Source: an uncultured Bacteroidales bacterium (GTDB lineage: Bacteria > Bacteroidota > Bacteroidia > Bacteroidales > Paludibacteraceae). Taken from it: a stretch of 47,514 nucleotides of DNA. Below, piece by piece: positions 1-8,086 of this stretch. Where the stretch lies: contig CADCBB010000012.1 in assembly GCA_902799555.1 (NCBI GenBank), positions 1 through 47,514 of the forward strand, written 5' to 3'. Position 1 is the stretch's first letter. Each line of letters opens with the position of its first letter. The notes under the pieces are model-generated. The model was not told the DNA's origin and made no database searches. It saw only the letters and a list, made by a program, of their open reading frames with translations. The translations under genes and the position numbers were made by a program.

Positions 1-702
1 GGTATCGGTCACGGTAACTTGGCAGCTCGTCTGCTGCGCGAGGAGACACAGTGCTTTGCTTTCCTGGCAGGTCACGAGTCTTTCGCAGCTGCTGAGGGCG
101 CTATCAAGATTGCCGAGATGGCGAACAAAGTTCGTAAGAACCCGCTTCGTTGCATCCTCAACGGTCTGGGCAAAGACGCTGCTATGATCATCAGCCGTAT
201 CAACGGTTTCACCTATGTACAGACCGAGTTCGACTATTTCACGGGCGAACTGAAGATCGTTCGTAAGAAAGCATACAGCGATGGTCCGCGTGCGAAAGTG
301 AACTGCTACGGTGCAGACGATGTTCGTGAGGGCGTTGCTATCCTCTGGCACGAGAACGTGGATGTATCGATTACCGGTAACTCGACCAACCCGACCCGTT
401 TCCAACACCCGGTAGCAGGTACGTATAAGAAAGAGCGTATCCTGGCCGGCAAGCCGTACTTCAGCGTCGCTTCCGGTGGTGGTACAGGTCGTACCTTGCA
501 CCCGGATAACATGGCTGCAGGTCCTGCTTCCTATGGTATGACCGACACCCTCGGTCGTATGCACAGCGACGCTCAGTTTGCAGGTTCGAGCTCCGTGCCC
601 GCACACGTAGAGATGATGGGCTTCCTCGGTATCGGTAACAACCCGATGGTAGGATGTACCGTTGCTTGCGCTGTGAACGTTGCACTCGCGCTGAACAAGT
701 AA
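1..702 (+). CDS. GGGtGRT family protein, 3' part
   Basis: The reading frame is open from the first base of the window, so the gene starts upstream; 233 residues and the stop are present. The naming motif GGGTGRT is visible, followed by a very conserved stretch (HPDNMAAGPASYGMTD, then SDAQFAGSSSVPAHVEMMG). This identifies the GGGtGRT protein family, which is found in Bacteroidetes, Clostridia and archaea and has no established biochemical role. Family members are, from memory, about 330 residues, so roughly the first 100 are missing here. There is no signal peptide in the visible part and the composition is that of a soluble cytoplasmic protein. The family call is firm; the function is unknown. 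Confidence 0.88.
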   Translation, partial: GIGHGNLAARLLREETQCFAFLAGHESFAAAEGAIKIAEMANKVRKNPLRCILNGLGKDAAMIISRINGFTYVQTEFDYFTGELKIVRKKAYSDGPRAKVNCYGADDVREGVAILWHENVDVSITGNSTNPTRFQHPVAGTYKKERILAGKPYFSVASGGGTGRTLHPDNMAAGPASYGMTDTLGRMHSDAQFAGSSSVPAHVEMMGFLGIGNNPMVGCTVACAVNVALALNK

Positions 703-733
703 TTTAGAATTAAAATTAAGAATTTTAAATTTA
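703..733. repeat. AT-rich degenerate repeat between two genes
   Basis: Immediately after the stop codon the gap holds imperfect copies of AATTAAAATT and AATTTTAAATT, which can also pair with each other. It is a weak example of the short-word arrays seen elsewhere in the window. Confidence 0.4.
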
Positions 734-748
734 GGTTGATCAATTGAG

Positions 749-1261
749 ATGAAAAAAATTCTTTTAATTGCTGTTTTGGCTGTAGCGAGCCTTGTAGCCT
801 ATGCGCAACCGCGCGCTATCGGTGTTAACCTTGGTCCTTGGTCTTCGTTCTCGTATCAGCACGGGTTAGGAGAGGCCAACATGTTGGATGTAGCCGCTAA
901 CGTCTTTCTGCCTATCCAATCTCCGCACATTGGTGTCGGTGGTCACGTTACCTATGATTGGATCGATCCGTTTAACGCTGTCGTTCCTTGGAATGAGCAG
1001 GGTGAATGGCACTGGTACATGGGTGTCGGTGGTTCCGGTGGTTATGGTCTTCCTTTAAAGAGCGAAGCTAAAGGTTGGTGGTACGCCGGTGTAGCAGGTC
1101 ATATCGGTATTGAGTATGACTTCTGGTTCCCGCTCCAACTTTCGTTGGATTGGCGTCCGTCTCTCGGAGTTAGTAACGACTACATTTTTAACGGAGGAAA
1201 ACTTGGATTTAACATTCCTGGTTTATATGGTATCCAACTCGGTGTTCGCTACAAATTTTAA
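749..1261 (+). CDS. small secreted outer-membrane beta-barrel-like protein
   Basis: A 170-residue protein with a clear signal peptide (KKILLIAVLAVASLVAYAQ, cleavage after about residue 19). The mature part alternates aromatic and polar residues in short strands, is rich in Gly, Trp and Tyr, and ends in GVRYKF with a terminal Phe. This is the usual signature of an outer-membrane barrel recognised by the Bam complex. At about 150 mature residues it would form a small eight-strand-type barrel. No family is recognised and no substrate can be inferred. It stands alone between the GGGtGRT gene and a strong terminator, so it is probably monocistronic or the end of that unit. Confidence 0.75.
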   Translation: MKKILLIAVLAVASLVAYAQPRAIGVNLGPWSSFSYQHGLGEANMLDVAANVFLPIQSPHIGVGGHVTYDWIDPFNAVVPWNEQGEWHWYMGVGGSGGYGLPLKSEAKGWWYAGVAGHIGIEYDFWFPLQLSLDWRPSLGVSNDYIFNGGKLGFNIPGLYGIQLGVRYKF

Positions 1262-1265
1262 TGCA

Positions 1266-1307
1266 AAGAGTCCACGGTCTTGCGAGATCGTGGGCTCTTC
1301 TGCTTTT
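1266..1307 (+). terminator. rho-independent terminator
   Basis: A 15-bp stem (1266-1280 paired with 1285-1299, two G-U pairs) closes a TGCG tetraloop and is followed by CTGCTTTT. It ends the barrel-like gene and separates it from the exported cluster. Confidence 0.85.
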
Positions 1308-1371
1308 AACCTTAACTAATGACATACATTTTGTTCTAACTAAAGCAGAAAAATATTTAAAACACTATCAT

Positions 1372-1866
1372 ATGAAAAAACTTCTTCTTTCGCTACTCGT
1401 TGTAGCATTGTGCATGCCGGTAATGGCGGGCGCAAAGAAACAAGCAGACAAGGACACGCAACAGTTCCGCTATGACATTGAGTGCGCCGGTAATGCTGTT
1501 CAAGGCACGTATCTCGTGAAGGTATGGAGCTATTCCAAGAAAGCTAATATCGCAGAGAATCAATGTCGCAAGAATGCCGTACACGGTGTCATCTTCAAGG
1601 GTTACGGAGGCGGTCAAGGTTGCGTTTCCCAGCGTCCGATGGCTAACATTCCGGGTATTGAGACCCAGTACAAAGAGTATTTCGACAGCTTCTTCGCAGA
1701 AGGCGGTGAATACCAAAAATACGCGTCTATCATCGAAGGTTCGACGGAAGTAGTCAAAGTAGGTAAAGAATACAAGGTGGGCAAGATCGTGAGCGTGCGC
1801 AAGGATGATCTGCGTAGAGCTCTTGAAGCCGCCGGCATCATTCGTGGATTGAATAGTGGTTTTTAA
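1372..1866 (+). CDS. exported protein of unknown function, first gene of a five-gene envelope cluster
   Basis: The open frame reaches back to 1261, but the ATG at 1372 begins a textbook signal peptide (MKKLLLSLLVVALCMPVMAGA) and is the likely start, giving 164 residues. The mature protein starts with a charged linker, then an alpha/beta core containing GTYLVKVWSYSKKANIAE and ends in a Gly-rich tail. It is a paralogue of the next gene: both carry an EYF/DYF-x-x-FF-x-x-x-G motif near residue 105 and a conserved D-x-L-x-x-x-L-x-x-x-G-I-I helix near the C-terminus. The fold may resemble the LPP20/FlgT N-terminal type, which is inference. I believe close relatives are common in Bacteroidales. The role is unknown. 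Confidence 0.75.
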   Translation: MKKLLLSLLVVALCMPVMAGAKKQADKDTQQFRYDIECAGNAVQGTYLVKVWSYSKKANIAENQCRKNAVHGVIFKGYGGGQGCVSQRPMANIPGIETQYKEYFDSFFAEGGEYQKYASIIEGSTEVVKVGKEYKVGKIVSVRKDDLRRALEAAGIIRGLNSGF

Positions 1867-1869
1867 TCT

Positions 1870-1905
1870 CGTCATAACGTCATGACGACATAACGACATT
1901 ACGAC
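1870..1905. repeat. 8-nt tandem array, CGTCATAA word
   Basis: About 4.5 imperfect copies of the 8-nt unit CGTCATAA (CGTCATAA, CGTCATGA, CGACATAA, CGACATTA, CGAC) fill the gap from just after the stop codon to the base before the next ATG. Confidence 0.85.
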
Positions 1906-1906
1906 A

Positions 1907-2398
1907 ATGAAAAAATTATCATTTATCATAGCCGCTTTCGCAATGATTTGTCTTGCGTCTTGCGGAACCAAAAGCTCTCAAGCGTACTATGACGCGCCGA
2001 GCCAGTTACTCAGTTCCAACTACGATGGCACATTTGTCATTCGCACGCAGGTACGTGCCCGCAATGCTGCTATCGCCTTCACCGATGCACAACGCAAAGT
2101 AGTGCAAGAGGTTATTTTTGACGGTATCCAATCCGCTCACTCCGGAACAGAGGGACTCAAGCCGCTCTGCTTTGACAAGAATGCCAAAGAGAAACACGAG
2201 GATTATTTCCGTGTGTTCTTCCAAGACAACGGTCCGTGGAAAAAATATGTTGACCTGCGTGACAAACGTACAACCACGACCCGTTACCAACGTGACGGTC
2301 GTCAGATGATCGAGACCGTAACTGTTTCGGTAGACCGTGCGGCTCTCAAAGATCGTCTCGTGGCAGATGGTATCATCCCGCCCGGAGGACGCTATTAA
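1907..2398 (+). CDS. exported lipoprotein, paralogue of the preceding gene
   Basis: A 163-residue protein with a lipoprotein signal peptide: hydrophobic FIIAAFAMICLAS followed by Cys at residue 19. The mature part shares the layout of its upstream neighbour (the gene at 1372), including DYFRVFF near residue 102 and the C-terminal helix RAALKDRLVADGIIP. The pair therefore arose by duplication, with one copy soluble or periplasmic and the other membrane-anchored. The 5' gap is entirely occupied by an 8-nt tandem array. The function is not known. Pairing of a lipoprotein with a soluble paralogue, followed by three more exported proteins, suggests subunits of one envelope complex. Confidence 0.72.
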   Translation: MKKLSFIIAAFAMICLASCGTKSSQAYYDAPSQLLSSNYDGTFVIRTQVRARNAAIAFTDAQRKVVQEVIFDGIQSAHSGTEGLKPLCFDKNAKEKHEDYFRVFFQDNGPWKKYVDLRDKRTTTTRYQRDGRQMIETVTVSVDRAALKDRLVADGIIPPGGRY

Positions 2399-2416
2399 AG
2401 TTGAAAGTTGATAGTT
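2396..2416. repeat. 7-nt tandem array, AAAGTTG word
   Basis: Two full and one partial copies of AAAGTTG start on the stop codon of the preceding gene. The same word recurs at 31463-31486 (minus strand) and 34615-34643. Just downstream, 2439-2454 holds a short inverted repeat TTTGAC/GTCAAA. Confidence 0.65.
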
Positions 2417-2464
2417 CTTAACCCTAAAGGGTACGATTATTTGACAAGTCAAATTTTGAAAGTT

Positions 2465-3415
2465 ATGAAAAAGTCAATATTTACTCTCGCATTGGCGCTG
2501 GTAGCGTTGGTAGCGAGCGCACAGATCAAGAAACCGGAATTGATGGTGATTCCGTCCGATGTATGGTGTATCTCCAACGGTTATTACACCGAAGTAGAGA
2601 ACATGGGAATGACCACCAAGGTACCCAATTACAAACAAGCGCTGCAAGAGAACATGGGTCTCAAGGTGGCGATTGCCAAGATCAACGACCTCATGGCAGA
2701 GCGTCAGTTCCCGCTTAAGAGCCTTGAGCAGACACTCAAGAACATCGAGCAACAACGCATGGAGGACAACCTCACGATGAGCAAGTCCGGCAACGAATTG
2801 GCAGAGTCTCCTCTTGACGAAGTAGCACGTATGGCCAAAGCGGATATCATCCTCGAACTCAGTTGGGAGATGAAAGACTTCGGTCCCAAACACTCGCTGA
2901 CTTATATCCTCGAGGCCCGCGATGCCTATACCGCTAAAACCATCGGCTCTTCGGCCGGTACGGGTGCTCCTTCCATCTCCGCTGATGTAGATGTACTGCT
3001 GGAAGAAGCCATCGTTGCCAACATGGATAACCTCAACAACCGTCTCATGGATCATTTCACCGAGATGCAGAATATCGGCCGTGAGATAAGCCTCGATATC
3101 AAGGTATTCGCCAACAACGCCCGCGGTATTGACCTGGAGAGCGAGTTCGGCGGAGAGGAGTTGGTGGATCTGATTGAGACCTGGTTGCAACTCAACACGG
3201 TGCAAGGCCGTTTCACCCGTGAGTACTCCAGCGAGAACGTAGCCCGTTTTACGCAGGTACGTATTCCTGTTTACGACGAACGCGGACGCGCTATCGATGC
3301 GAACGGCTTCGCTAAACAGTTGACCAAACACCTCAAAGGCGAACCGTTCTATATCCCCGCAAAAGTGCTTGTCAAAGGTCTTGGAAGAGCGGTTATTATC
3401 CTTGGTGAGAAATAA
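2465..3415 (+). CDS. DUF6175-like exported protein
   Basis: The start is the ATG at 2465, which opens a signal peptide (KKSIFTLALALVALVASAQ); the upstream extension of the frame runs through intergenic repeat and is not credible. The 316-residue protein shows the KPELMVIPSDVWC start, a predicted helical region (residues 50-110), then LAESPLDEVARMAKADIILEL. From memory this matches the Bacteroidetes family DUF6175. The central part, with an A-x-AD-I-I-x-x-L core, resembles the nucleotide-free LpoB/TolB-like fold, which is inference. It sits third in a five-gene exported cluster. The biochemical role is unknown. Confidence 0.72.
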   Translation: MKKSIFTLALALVALVASAQIKKPELMVIPSDVWCISNGYYTEVENMGMTTKVPNYKQALQENMGLKVAIAKINDLMAERQFPLKSLEQTLKNIEQQRMEDNLTMSKSGNELAESPLDEVARMAKADIILELSWEMKDFGPKHSLTYILEARDAYTAKTIGSSAGTGAPSISADVDVLLEEAIVANMDNLNNRLMDHFTEMQNIGREISLDIKVFANNARGIDLESEFGGEELVDLIETWLQLNTVQGRFTREYSSENVARFTQVRIPVYDERGRAIDANGFAKQLTKHLKGEPFYIPAKVLVKGLGRAVIILGEK

Positions 3416-3420
3416 AAAAC

Positions 3421-3456
3421 CTCGTCATATCGACATAACGTCATAACGTCATAACG
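3421..3456. repeat. 8-nt tandem array, CGTCATAA word
   Basis: Four near-perfect copies of the 8-nt unit CGTCATAA lie between the DUF6175-like stop codon and the ATG at 3467. The unit is identical to that at 1870-1905 and 35164-35183. Confidence 0.85.
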
Positions 3457-3466
3457 AAAAATCATT

Positions 3467-4405
3467 ATGAAAAAAATCTTTTCTATATTCGTAGCCGCGC
3501 TGATGAGCGCAACTATGATGGCTGCAGAGACGGAGTATCTGCCAATATCCGTTTACGCGCTCGATGAGACCGAGAGTTTTCCTGCCGGTGCCAAAGCGAT
3601 GATTGAGAATAAGTTGACCCAACTGCTCACCCAAAACGGCATAGCAGGTATGGATTATCTCGGTCAGTTCGTCCTCACCGTTTCCACGACTCCGCTTGAC
3701 AAAGATGTTATCCCCGGACCTCCAATGAAGATTTCGGAGAAGATGGAGATGAACCTTTATATCGTGGATGCTTATGCCAAGACGATCTTCAGTTCTACTT
3801 CCATGACCGTACGTGGTCTGGGTGAGACGGAGAACAAATGCTATCTCAATGCCATCAGCCATATGCCGCTGCAGACTCCGCAGATGGCACAGTTCATCAA
3901 GGATGGCAAGGCAAAAATCATCGAATACTATGATCACGAGGCAGAGGCTATGCTGAAGAAAGCACGTTATTTAGCTCAGCAGAAGAATTACGAAGAGGCA
4001 TTGTCTATCGTCACCCTCATCCCGCAACAAAGCAAGCATTTCGATGCTGCTTTAGCGGCAGGTCTGGAGATTTATCAGATGTATATCAACAACGAGTGTG
4101 TAAAGAACCTCGCGGCTGCTCGTCAGGCATGGGCTGCAGAGCAGAACTCGAAGGGTGCATATGCCGCAGGTGAATTCCTAGCGAACATTCTCCCGGACGC
4201 AGGTTGTTACGACGAGGCGATGGACCTCTATAATGAAATCAAGGGTAAGGTGCTTGACGATTGGAAGTTTGAGATGAAGAAATACCAGGACGGTATTGAC
4301 CTCGAGAAACTGCGTATCGACGCTGCTCGCCAGGTAGGCGTTGCGTATGGAAGACATCAACCGGCTCAAACCACTTCCATCGAATTCCTCAGAACGTTAC
4401 TCTAA
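3467..4405 (+). CDS. exported LpoB/FlgT-like protein with helical repeats, cluster gene four
   Basis: A 312-residue protein with a signal peptide (KKIFSIFVAALMSATMMAA). Residues 20-150 form an alpha/beta domain: LPISVYALDETESFPAGAKAMIENKLTQLL, then IAGMDYLGQFVLTVST. This resembles the LpoB/CsgG-related domain used by periplasmic scaffold proteins. Residues 160-300 are all-helical with TPR-like spacing (ARYLAQQKNYEEALSIVTLI, then a second copy around AGCYDEAMDLYNEIKGKVLD). The stop overlaps the next ATG by one base (TAATG), so the two are translationally coupled. It looks like a scaffold or binding subunit. No enzyme motif is visible. Confidence 0.7.
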   Translation: MKKIFSIFVAALMSATMMAAETEYLPISVYALDETESFPAGAKAMIENKLTQLLTQNGIAGMDYLGQFVLTVSTTPLDKDVIPGPPMKISEKMEMNLYIVDAYAKTIFSSTSMTVRGLGETENKCYLNAISHMPLQTPQMAQFIKDGKAKIIEYYDHEAEAMLKKARYLAQQKNYEEALSIVTLIPQQSKHFDAALAAGLEIYQMYINNECVKNLAAARQAWAAEQNSKGAYAAGEFLANILPDAGCYDEAMDLYNEIKGKVLDDWKFEMKKYQDGIDLEKLRIDAARQVGVAYGRHQPAQTTSIEFLRTLL

Positions 4406-5724
4406 TGCGTAAAACGATTTTAAGTATCCTTTGTGTCTGTGCGGTGCTTGCCGTGCAGGCGCAAAGTAATATGGAATATCGTCGCAATTCGCTTGCGATG
4501 ATGCTGGTCTATCACCCTGAAGATGAGTTCGGCGGCGAGATATACAAAGCCTTCGACTCCCTTCCTATTCCCGATAAGTATGACGACCATACCATCGAAG
4601 GGATGCGCGTCATTAACAATCGTACGGTAGGGGGTATTCAGAAACGTGACTCCGGCTATTATAAGGCAGTTTTTGGCCATCAACTGAATGAGAAAGAGGT
4701 TCTGGCCAATGCACAATATACGGAAGATCTGCTAAACCGGCAAGAGATGGGAAAAAAGATGGTAGCCAAATGGTTCGGTCTCAGCGGTCACGACGTAAAC
4801 GATGCCACATTCAATACGGAGCTCATCCAGACCCGCGGACAATATAATGCCTCCGATGTAGATGTCGCGCTTGCTCTGCAGACAACACGCGGTTTAGCCA
4901 CTTTGAGCGATGCCGGAGAAGAGTTATTGGGCCAAACCTTTGTGCTGGTCAATGATGTAACATACACTACCGCAGAGCAGGATGCCGCAGTCGCTAAACT
5001 GACGATGGGTATTGTAGGTGGCGTATTTGATATCTTTACAGGGGGATCTGCCGGTAGAGATTTAGCAAAAGTAGGAGGAGAAATAGCGGATAGTTTCACC
5101 GGCTTCAACGTCAAAACCCATTCGTACCTTTACCAATTGGTCTGGAATGACTCCATTGCCGCTATTTTCTACACCCAGCATTACACCGGCCAACCCGATT
5201 CCGCAAAAATAGAGGCATTCCTAAAAGACAAAACAACCTACCGTCTCAAATACGTTGCACACGAATATGAGTTTGACAAAAAGGCTGTGCTAAAAGGCGA
5301 ATATGAGCGGACGGAGTTGGTGCGTACTATTTGTGCCCGTTCGATGGATAAAAACATCGTGGCGCTGGCTAAACAGTACGAAGACTTCAAAGTGAAGACT
5401 CCGGTCTATAGTGTACTGACCAATGAGAAAGGTAAAATTGAAGGCTACGCCGCCAAGATTGGAATGAAAGAGGGTATCAATGAGAACTCTAAGTTCCAGG
5501 TTATCCAACGGATACAAGACCCCGAGACCGGTAAGACGACCTATAAATATATCGCTACCGTCAAACCGAAGAAAGGATTAATATGGGATAACCGCTATAA
5601 CGCCGTGCTCGAAAAAGCCGATGGCGCTACCCTTCCCTATACCACTTTCGTTAAGACCGGCGGAGGAGAGATTCTTCCGGGTATGCTGCTTATCGAAGGT
5701 AAATATAAGAAAGTCACGGAATAA
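4405..5724 (+). CDS. exported protein with C-terminal FlgT-like domain, cluster gene five
   Basis: A 439-residue protein with signal peptide KTILSILCVCAVLAVQAQ, coupled by one-base overlap to the upstream gene. Around residues 195-225 there is a glycine-rich, mildly hydrophobic segment (MGIVGGVFDIFTGGSAG) that could insert in or lie on a membrane. The last 100 residues contain a pattern (GYAAKIGMKEGINENSKFQVIQ) typical of SH3-like domains at the end of FlgT-type proteins. That similarity is an inference from pattern only. It is the last gene of the cluster and is followed by a good terminator. It is conserved-looking but not functionally assigned. Confidence 0.7.
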   Translation: MRKTILSILCVCAVLAVQAQSNMEYRRNSLAMMLVYHPEDEFGGEIYKAFDSLPIPDKYDDHTIEGMRVINNRTVGGIQKRDSGYYKAVFGHQLNEKEVLANAQYTEDLLNRQEMGKKMVAKWFGLSGHDVNDATFNTELIQTRGQYNASDVDVALALQTTRGLATLSDAGEELLGQTFVLVNDVTYTTAEQDAAVAKLTMGIVGGVFDIFTGGSAGRDLAKVGGEIADSFTGFNVKTHSYLYQLVWNDSIAAIFYTQHYTGQPDSAKIEAFLKDKTTYRLKYVAHEYEFDKKAVLKGEYERTELVRTICARSMDKNIVALAKQYEDFKVKTPVYSVLTNEKGKIEGYAAKIGMKEGINENSKFQVIQRIQDPETGKTTYKYIATVKPKKGLIWDNRYNAVLEKADGATLPYTTFVKTGGGEILPGMLLIEGKYKKVTE

Positions 5725-5725
5725 C

Positions 5726-5762
5726 AAAGAAGGGCTCGTCTCCCGACGAACCCTTTCTTTTT
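5726..5762 (+). terminator. rho-independent terminator of the exported cluster
   Basis: A stem-loop with arms AAGAAGGG-x-TCGTC and GACGA-x-CCCTTCTT (one mismatch, one bulge) around a TCCC loop ends in a T-run. The following 5763-5850 holds nothing I can identify. Confidence 0.8.
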
Positions 5763-5851
5763 AACAAACAATCTCTATTTAATTCACTCACTAATTAAGT
5801 GTACACCCTATATATGCAAATACCGTGCCAAACTTATTTTTCGTAAAAATA

Positions 5852-5883
5852 TTTGCACAATTCAAAAAAAAGCAGTACCTTTG
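5852..5883 (+). promoter_or_regulatory. Bacteroidetes promoter of tyrS
   Basis: -33 TTTG (5852-5855), 20-bp spacer, -7 TACCTTTG (5876-5883). The spacer contains TCAAAAAAAAGCAG, identical to the tRNA-Gln and secG promoters. Initiation just downstream makes the TTG start at 5881 impossible and supports the ATG at 5905. Confidence 0.85.
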
Positions 5884-5904
5884 CACCCGCAAATTGAAAA
5901 GAAT

Positions 5905-7200
5905 ATGAAGAATTTTGTAGAAGAACTCCGTTGGAGAGGCATGTTACAGGATATTATGCCCGGTACGGAGGAACAATTGATGAAAGAAATGACTACCGCC
6001 TACGTAGGTATCGACCCCACAGCGGACAGTCTGCATATCGGTCACTTGTGCGGAATTATGATGCTGCGTCACCTGCAGGCCTGCGGCCACAAACCGATCG
6101 CGCTCATTGGTGGTGCAACCGGTATGATCGGTGATCCATCCGGAAAATCGGCTGAGCGTAACCTGCTGACCGAAGAGATCCTCCGCCACAACGTGGCATG
6201 TATCCGCGAACAGTTGGAGCATTTTCTCGATTTTAACAGCGACGCCCCCAATGCCGCTGAGTTGGTGAACAACTACGATTGGATGAAGGATTACACCTTT
6301 ATTAATTTCACGCGCGATATCGGCAAACTCATCACCGTCAACTACATGATGGCGAAGGACTCTGTCAAGAAACGCTTCAACGGCGAGTTCTCGCAGGGTA
6401 TGTCGTTCACGGAATTCACGTATCAGTTGCTGCAAGGATATGATTTCGTGTACCTGAACGAGCATAAGAACTGCCTCCTCCAAATGGGCGGTTCAGACCA
6501 GTGGGGTAACATCACTACCGGTATTGAGTTAATGCGCAAGATGAACGGCAAAACTGCCTTCGCCCTTACCTGCCCGCTGATCACCAAAGCCGATGGCGGT
6601 AAGTTCGGCAAGACCGAGAGCGGCAATGTTTGGCTCAGCAAGAAATACACGAGTCCGTATAAGTTCTTCCAGTTCTGGATGAACGTGAGCGACGACGATG
6701 CAAAGCGCTATATCAAGATCTTCACGAGCCTCAGCCGCGAAGAGATTGAGGCGCTGATTAAAGAGCACGAAGAGGCTCCGCACTTGCGCGTGCTGCAGAA
6801 ACGTTTGGCGAAAGAGGTGACGTGCATGGTTCACTCCGAAGCAGATTACAATGCAGCTGTCGAAGCATCTAATATATTATTCGGAAACGCGACCGCAGAC
6901 GCGTTGCGCGCGTTAGATGAGGCTACTTTCCTCGATGTCTTCAACGGTGTCGAGACCTATGAGATCTCGATGGACGAACTCAAAGCCGGTATCGGTCCGT
7001 TGGACTTGCTGGCTGAAAAGACGCATATCTTCCCGAGTAAGGGTGAGGCACGTAAGATGATTCAGGCGAACGGTTTCTCGATGAACAAAGAGAAACTGAC
7101 CGATCCTGCTACTCCGATCACCGATGCAGCCCTGCTCAACGGAAAGTACATCCTCTTCCAAAAAGGTAAGAAAAATTACTATCTCGTTATAGCAAAATAA
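5905..7200 (+). CDS. tyrS: tyrosyl-tRNA synthetase
   Basis: Charges tRNA-Tyr with tyrosine using ATP in the cytoplasm. The 431-residue class I synthetase has HIGH at 44-47, the tyrosine-pocket region [10 protein letters not shown] near 193-202, the second signature as KFGKT at 232-236, and a C-terminal S4 RNA-binding domain starting about residue 365 ([15 protein letters not shown]). Length and order match the bacterial TyrRS family. The ATG at 5905 is chosen because the frame upstream overlaps the promoter -7 box. It is preceded by its own promoter and followed by another for tRNA-Gln, so it is probably a single-gene transcript. Confidence 0.97.
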   Translation: MKNFVEELRWRGMLQDIMPGTEEQLMKEMTTAYVGIDPTADSLHIGHLCGIMMLRHLQACGHKPIALIGGATGMIGDPSGKSAERNLLTEEILRHNVACIREQLEHFLDFNSDAPNAAELVNNYDWMKDYTFINFTRDIGKLITVNYMMAKDSVKKRFNGEFSQGMSFTEFTYQLLQGYDFVYLNEHKNCLLQMGGSDQWGNITTGIELMRKMNGKTAFALTCPLITKADGGKFGKTESGNVWLSKKYTSPYKFFQFWMNVSDDDAKRYIKIFTSLSREEIEALIKEHEEAPHLRVLQKRLAKEVTCMVHSEADYNAAVEASNILFGNATADALRALDEATFLDVFNGVETYEISMDELKAGIGPLDLLAEKTHIFPSKGEARKMIQANGFSMNKEKLTDPATPITDAALLNGKYILFQKGKKNYYLVIAK

Positions 7201-7228
7201 CGTTTTTTCGAAAAAAAGTGCAAAAATA

Positions 7229-7260
7229 TTTGCGTATATCAAAAAAAAGCAGTACTTTTG
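7229..7260 (+). promoter_or_regulatory. promoter of the tRNA-Gln/rplY transcript
   Basis: -33 TTTG (7229-7232), 20-bp spacer, -7 TACTTTTG (7253-7260). The spacer shares TCAAAAAAAAGCAG with the tyrS and secG promoters. The tRNA begins 21 bases after the -7 box. Confidence 0.85.
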
Positions 7261-7280
7261 CACGCTTTTTCGAAAAGTGC

Positions 7281-7351
7281 TGTCCACTCGTATATCGGTA
7301 TTACACCGGATTTTGGTTCCGAGAAGCGAGGTTCGACTCCTCGGTGGACAA
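7281..7351 (+). tRNA. tRNA-Gln (anticodon TTG)
   Basis: A full 71-nt cloverleaf can be folded by eye. The acceptor stem pairs TGTCCAC with GTGGACA, the D arm has GG at the usual place, and the anticodon loop TTTTGGT gives TTG. The T arm is CGAGG-TTCGACT-CCTCG and the discriminator base is A. The D stem has a T-T pair at its end and the anticodon stem starts with a C-A mismatch. CCA is not encoded. No terminator follows, so read-through into rplY is likely. Confidence 0.9.
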
Positions 7352-7376
7352 CAAAAAGGGATTAACCCCACCCTGA

Positions 7377-7460
7377 CCCTCCCCTCATGGGAGGGAATTT
7401 AATGAAAAGGGGTTCGTGTGATGGGATACGGGCAGCGTCACAGGAAAATTACTGCCCCAT
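7377..7460 (+). other. structured leader upstream of the L25 gene
   Basis: The 133 bases between tRNA-Gln and the L25 gene contain two hairpins. The first is CCCTCCC/GGGAGGG (7377-7383 with 7389-7395). The second is GGGCAG/CTGCCC (7430-7435 with 7452-7457), extendable by ATGGG/CCCAT with a bulge. There is no T-run. It may be a ribosomal-protein leader or simply tRNA trailer sequence; no known RNA family is recognised. Confidence 0.4.
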
Positions 7461-7484
7461 ATTGAGTAACACAATTTTTTAATC

Positions 7485-8042
7485 ATGAAAGAATTTGCAT
7501 TAGTAGGTACTCCGCGTAGCGAGTACGGAAAGAAAGCTGCTAAAGCTTTCCGCGCAGAGGAATTGATTCCTTGCAACATTTATGGTTGTGGTCTGAGCTG
7601 CACTTTCACAGTAGCAGCAGGTGACGTTCGTAAGCTGATCTACAGCCCGGACACTCAGATCGTTGATCTCACTGTTGGTGACACCAAGACCAAAGCTATC
7701 GTTAAGGAGCTTCAGTTCCACCCGATTGATGGTAAGACGCTGCACATTGACTTCCTCGCAGTAGATGAGAAGAAGCCGGTAGTAGTTGAGATTCCTATCC
7801 AACTGAACGGTCTTGCTGAAGGTGTTAAAGCCGGTGGTAAACTGGTTCAGAACATGCGCAAACTCAAAGCAAAAGGTATCTACACCGCATTCCCTGATCG
7901 TATCAACATCGACGTTACCGAGCTTGGTCTTGGTAAGAAGATCGCCGTTGCTGACGTGAAGGTAGAGGGCTTGAGCTTCGTTAACCCTGCTGACGCTTGC
8001 GTCGCTGAGGTGAAGGCAACACGCCAGAGCAAACAAGCTTAA
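7485..8042 (+). CDS. rplY: 50S ribosomal protein L25/general stress protein Ctc
   Basis: Binds 5S rRNA in the large subunit. The 185-residue protein is the long TL5/CTC form. The N-terminal beta domain covers residues 1-95 (YGKKAAKAFRAEELIPCNIYG, then KAIVKELQFHPIDGKTLHIDF), and a C-terminal beta domain runs to about 180 (PIQLNGLAEGVKAGGKL, then DVTELGLGKKIAV). Both parts are intact and the length is normal. It probably shares the tRNA-Gln promoter because no closer promoter is visible, and it ends in a strong terminator. Confidence 0.95.
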   Translation: MKEFALVGTPRSEYGKKAAKAFRAEELIPCNIYGCGLSCTFTVAAGDVRKLIYSPDTQIVDLTVGDTKTKAIVKELQFHPIDGKTLHIDFLAVDEKKPVVVEIPIQLNGLAEGVKAGGKLVQNMRKLKAKGIYTAFPDRINIDVTELGLGKKIAVADVKVEGLSFVNPADACVAEVKATRQSKQA

Positions 8043-8046
8043 TGAT

Positions 8047-8078
8047 AAGGGCGGGCGTTAAGCTCGCCCTTAATTTTT
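8047..8078 (+). terminator. rho-independent terminator of rplY
   Basis: Stem AAGGGCG-GGC with GCT-CGCCCTT around GTTAA, followed by AATTTTT. It separates rplY from pth. Confidence 0.85.
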
Positions 8079-8086
8079 AAAACACT

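Noticed and set aside
5881-5904. TTG start for tyrS at 5881
   Set aside because: It lies in the -7 box of the promoter. The ATG at 5905 gives the normal family N-terminus.
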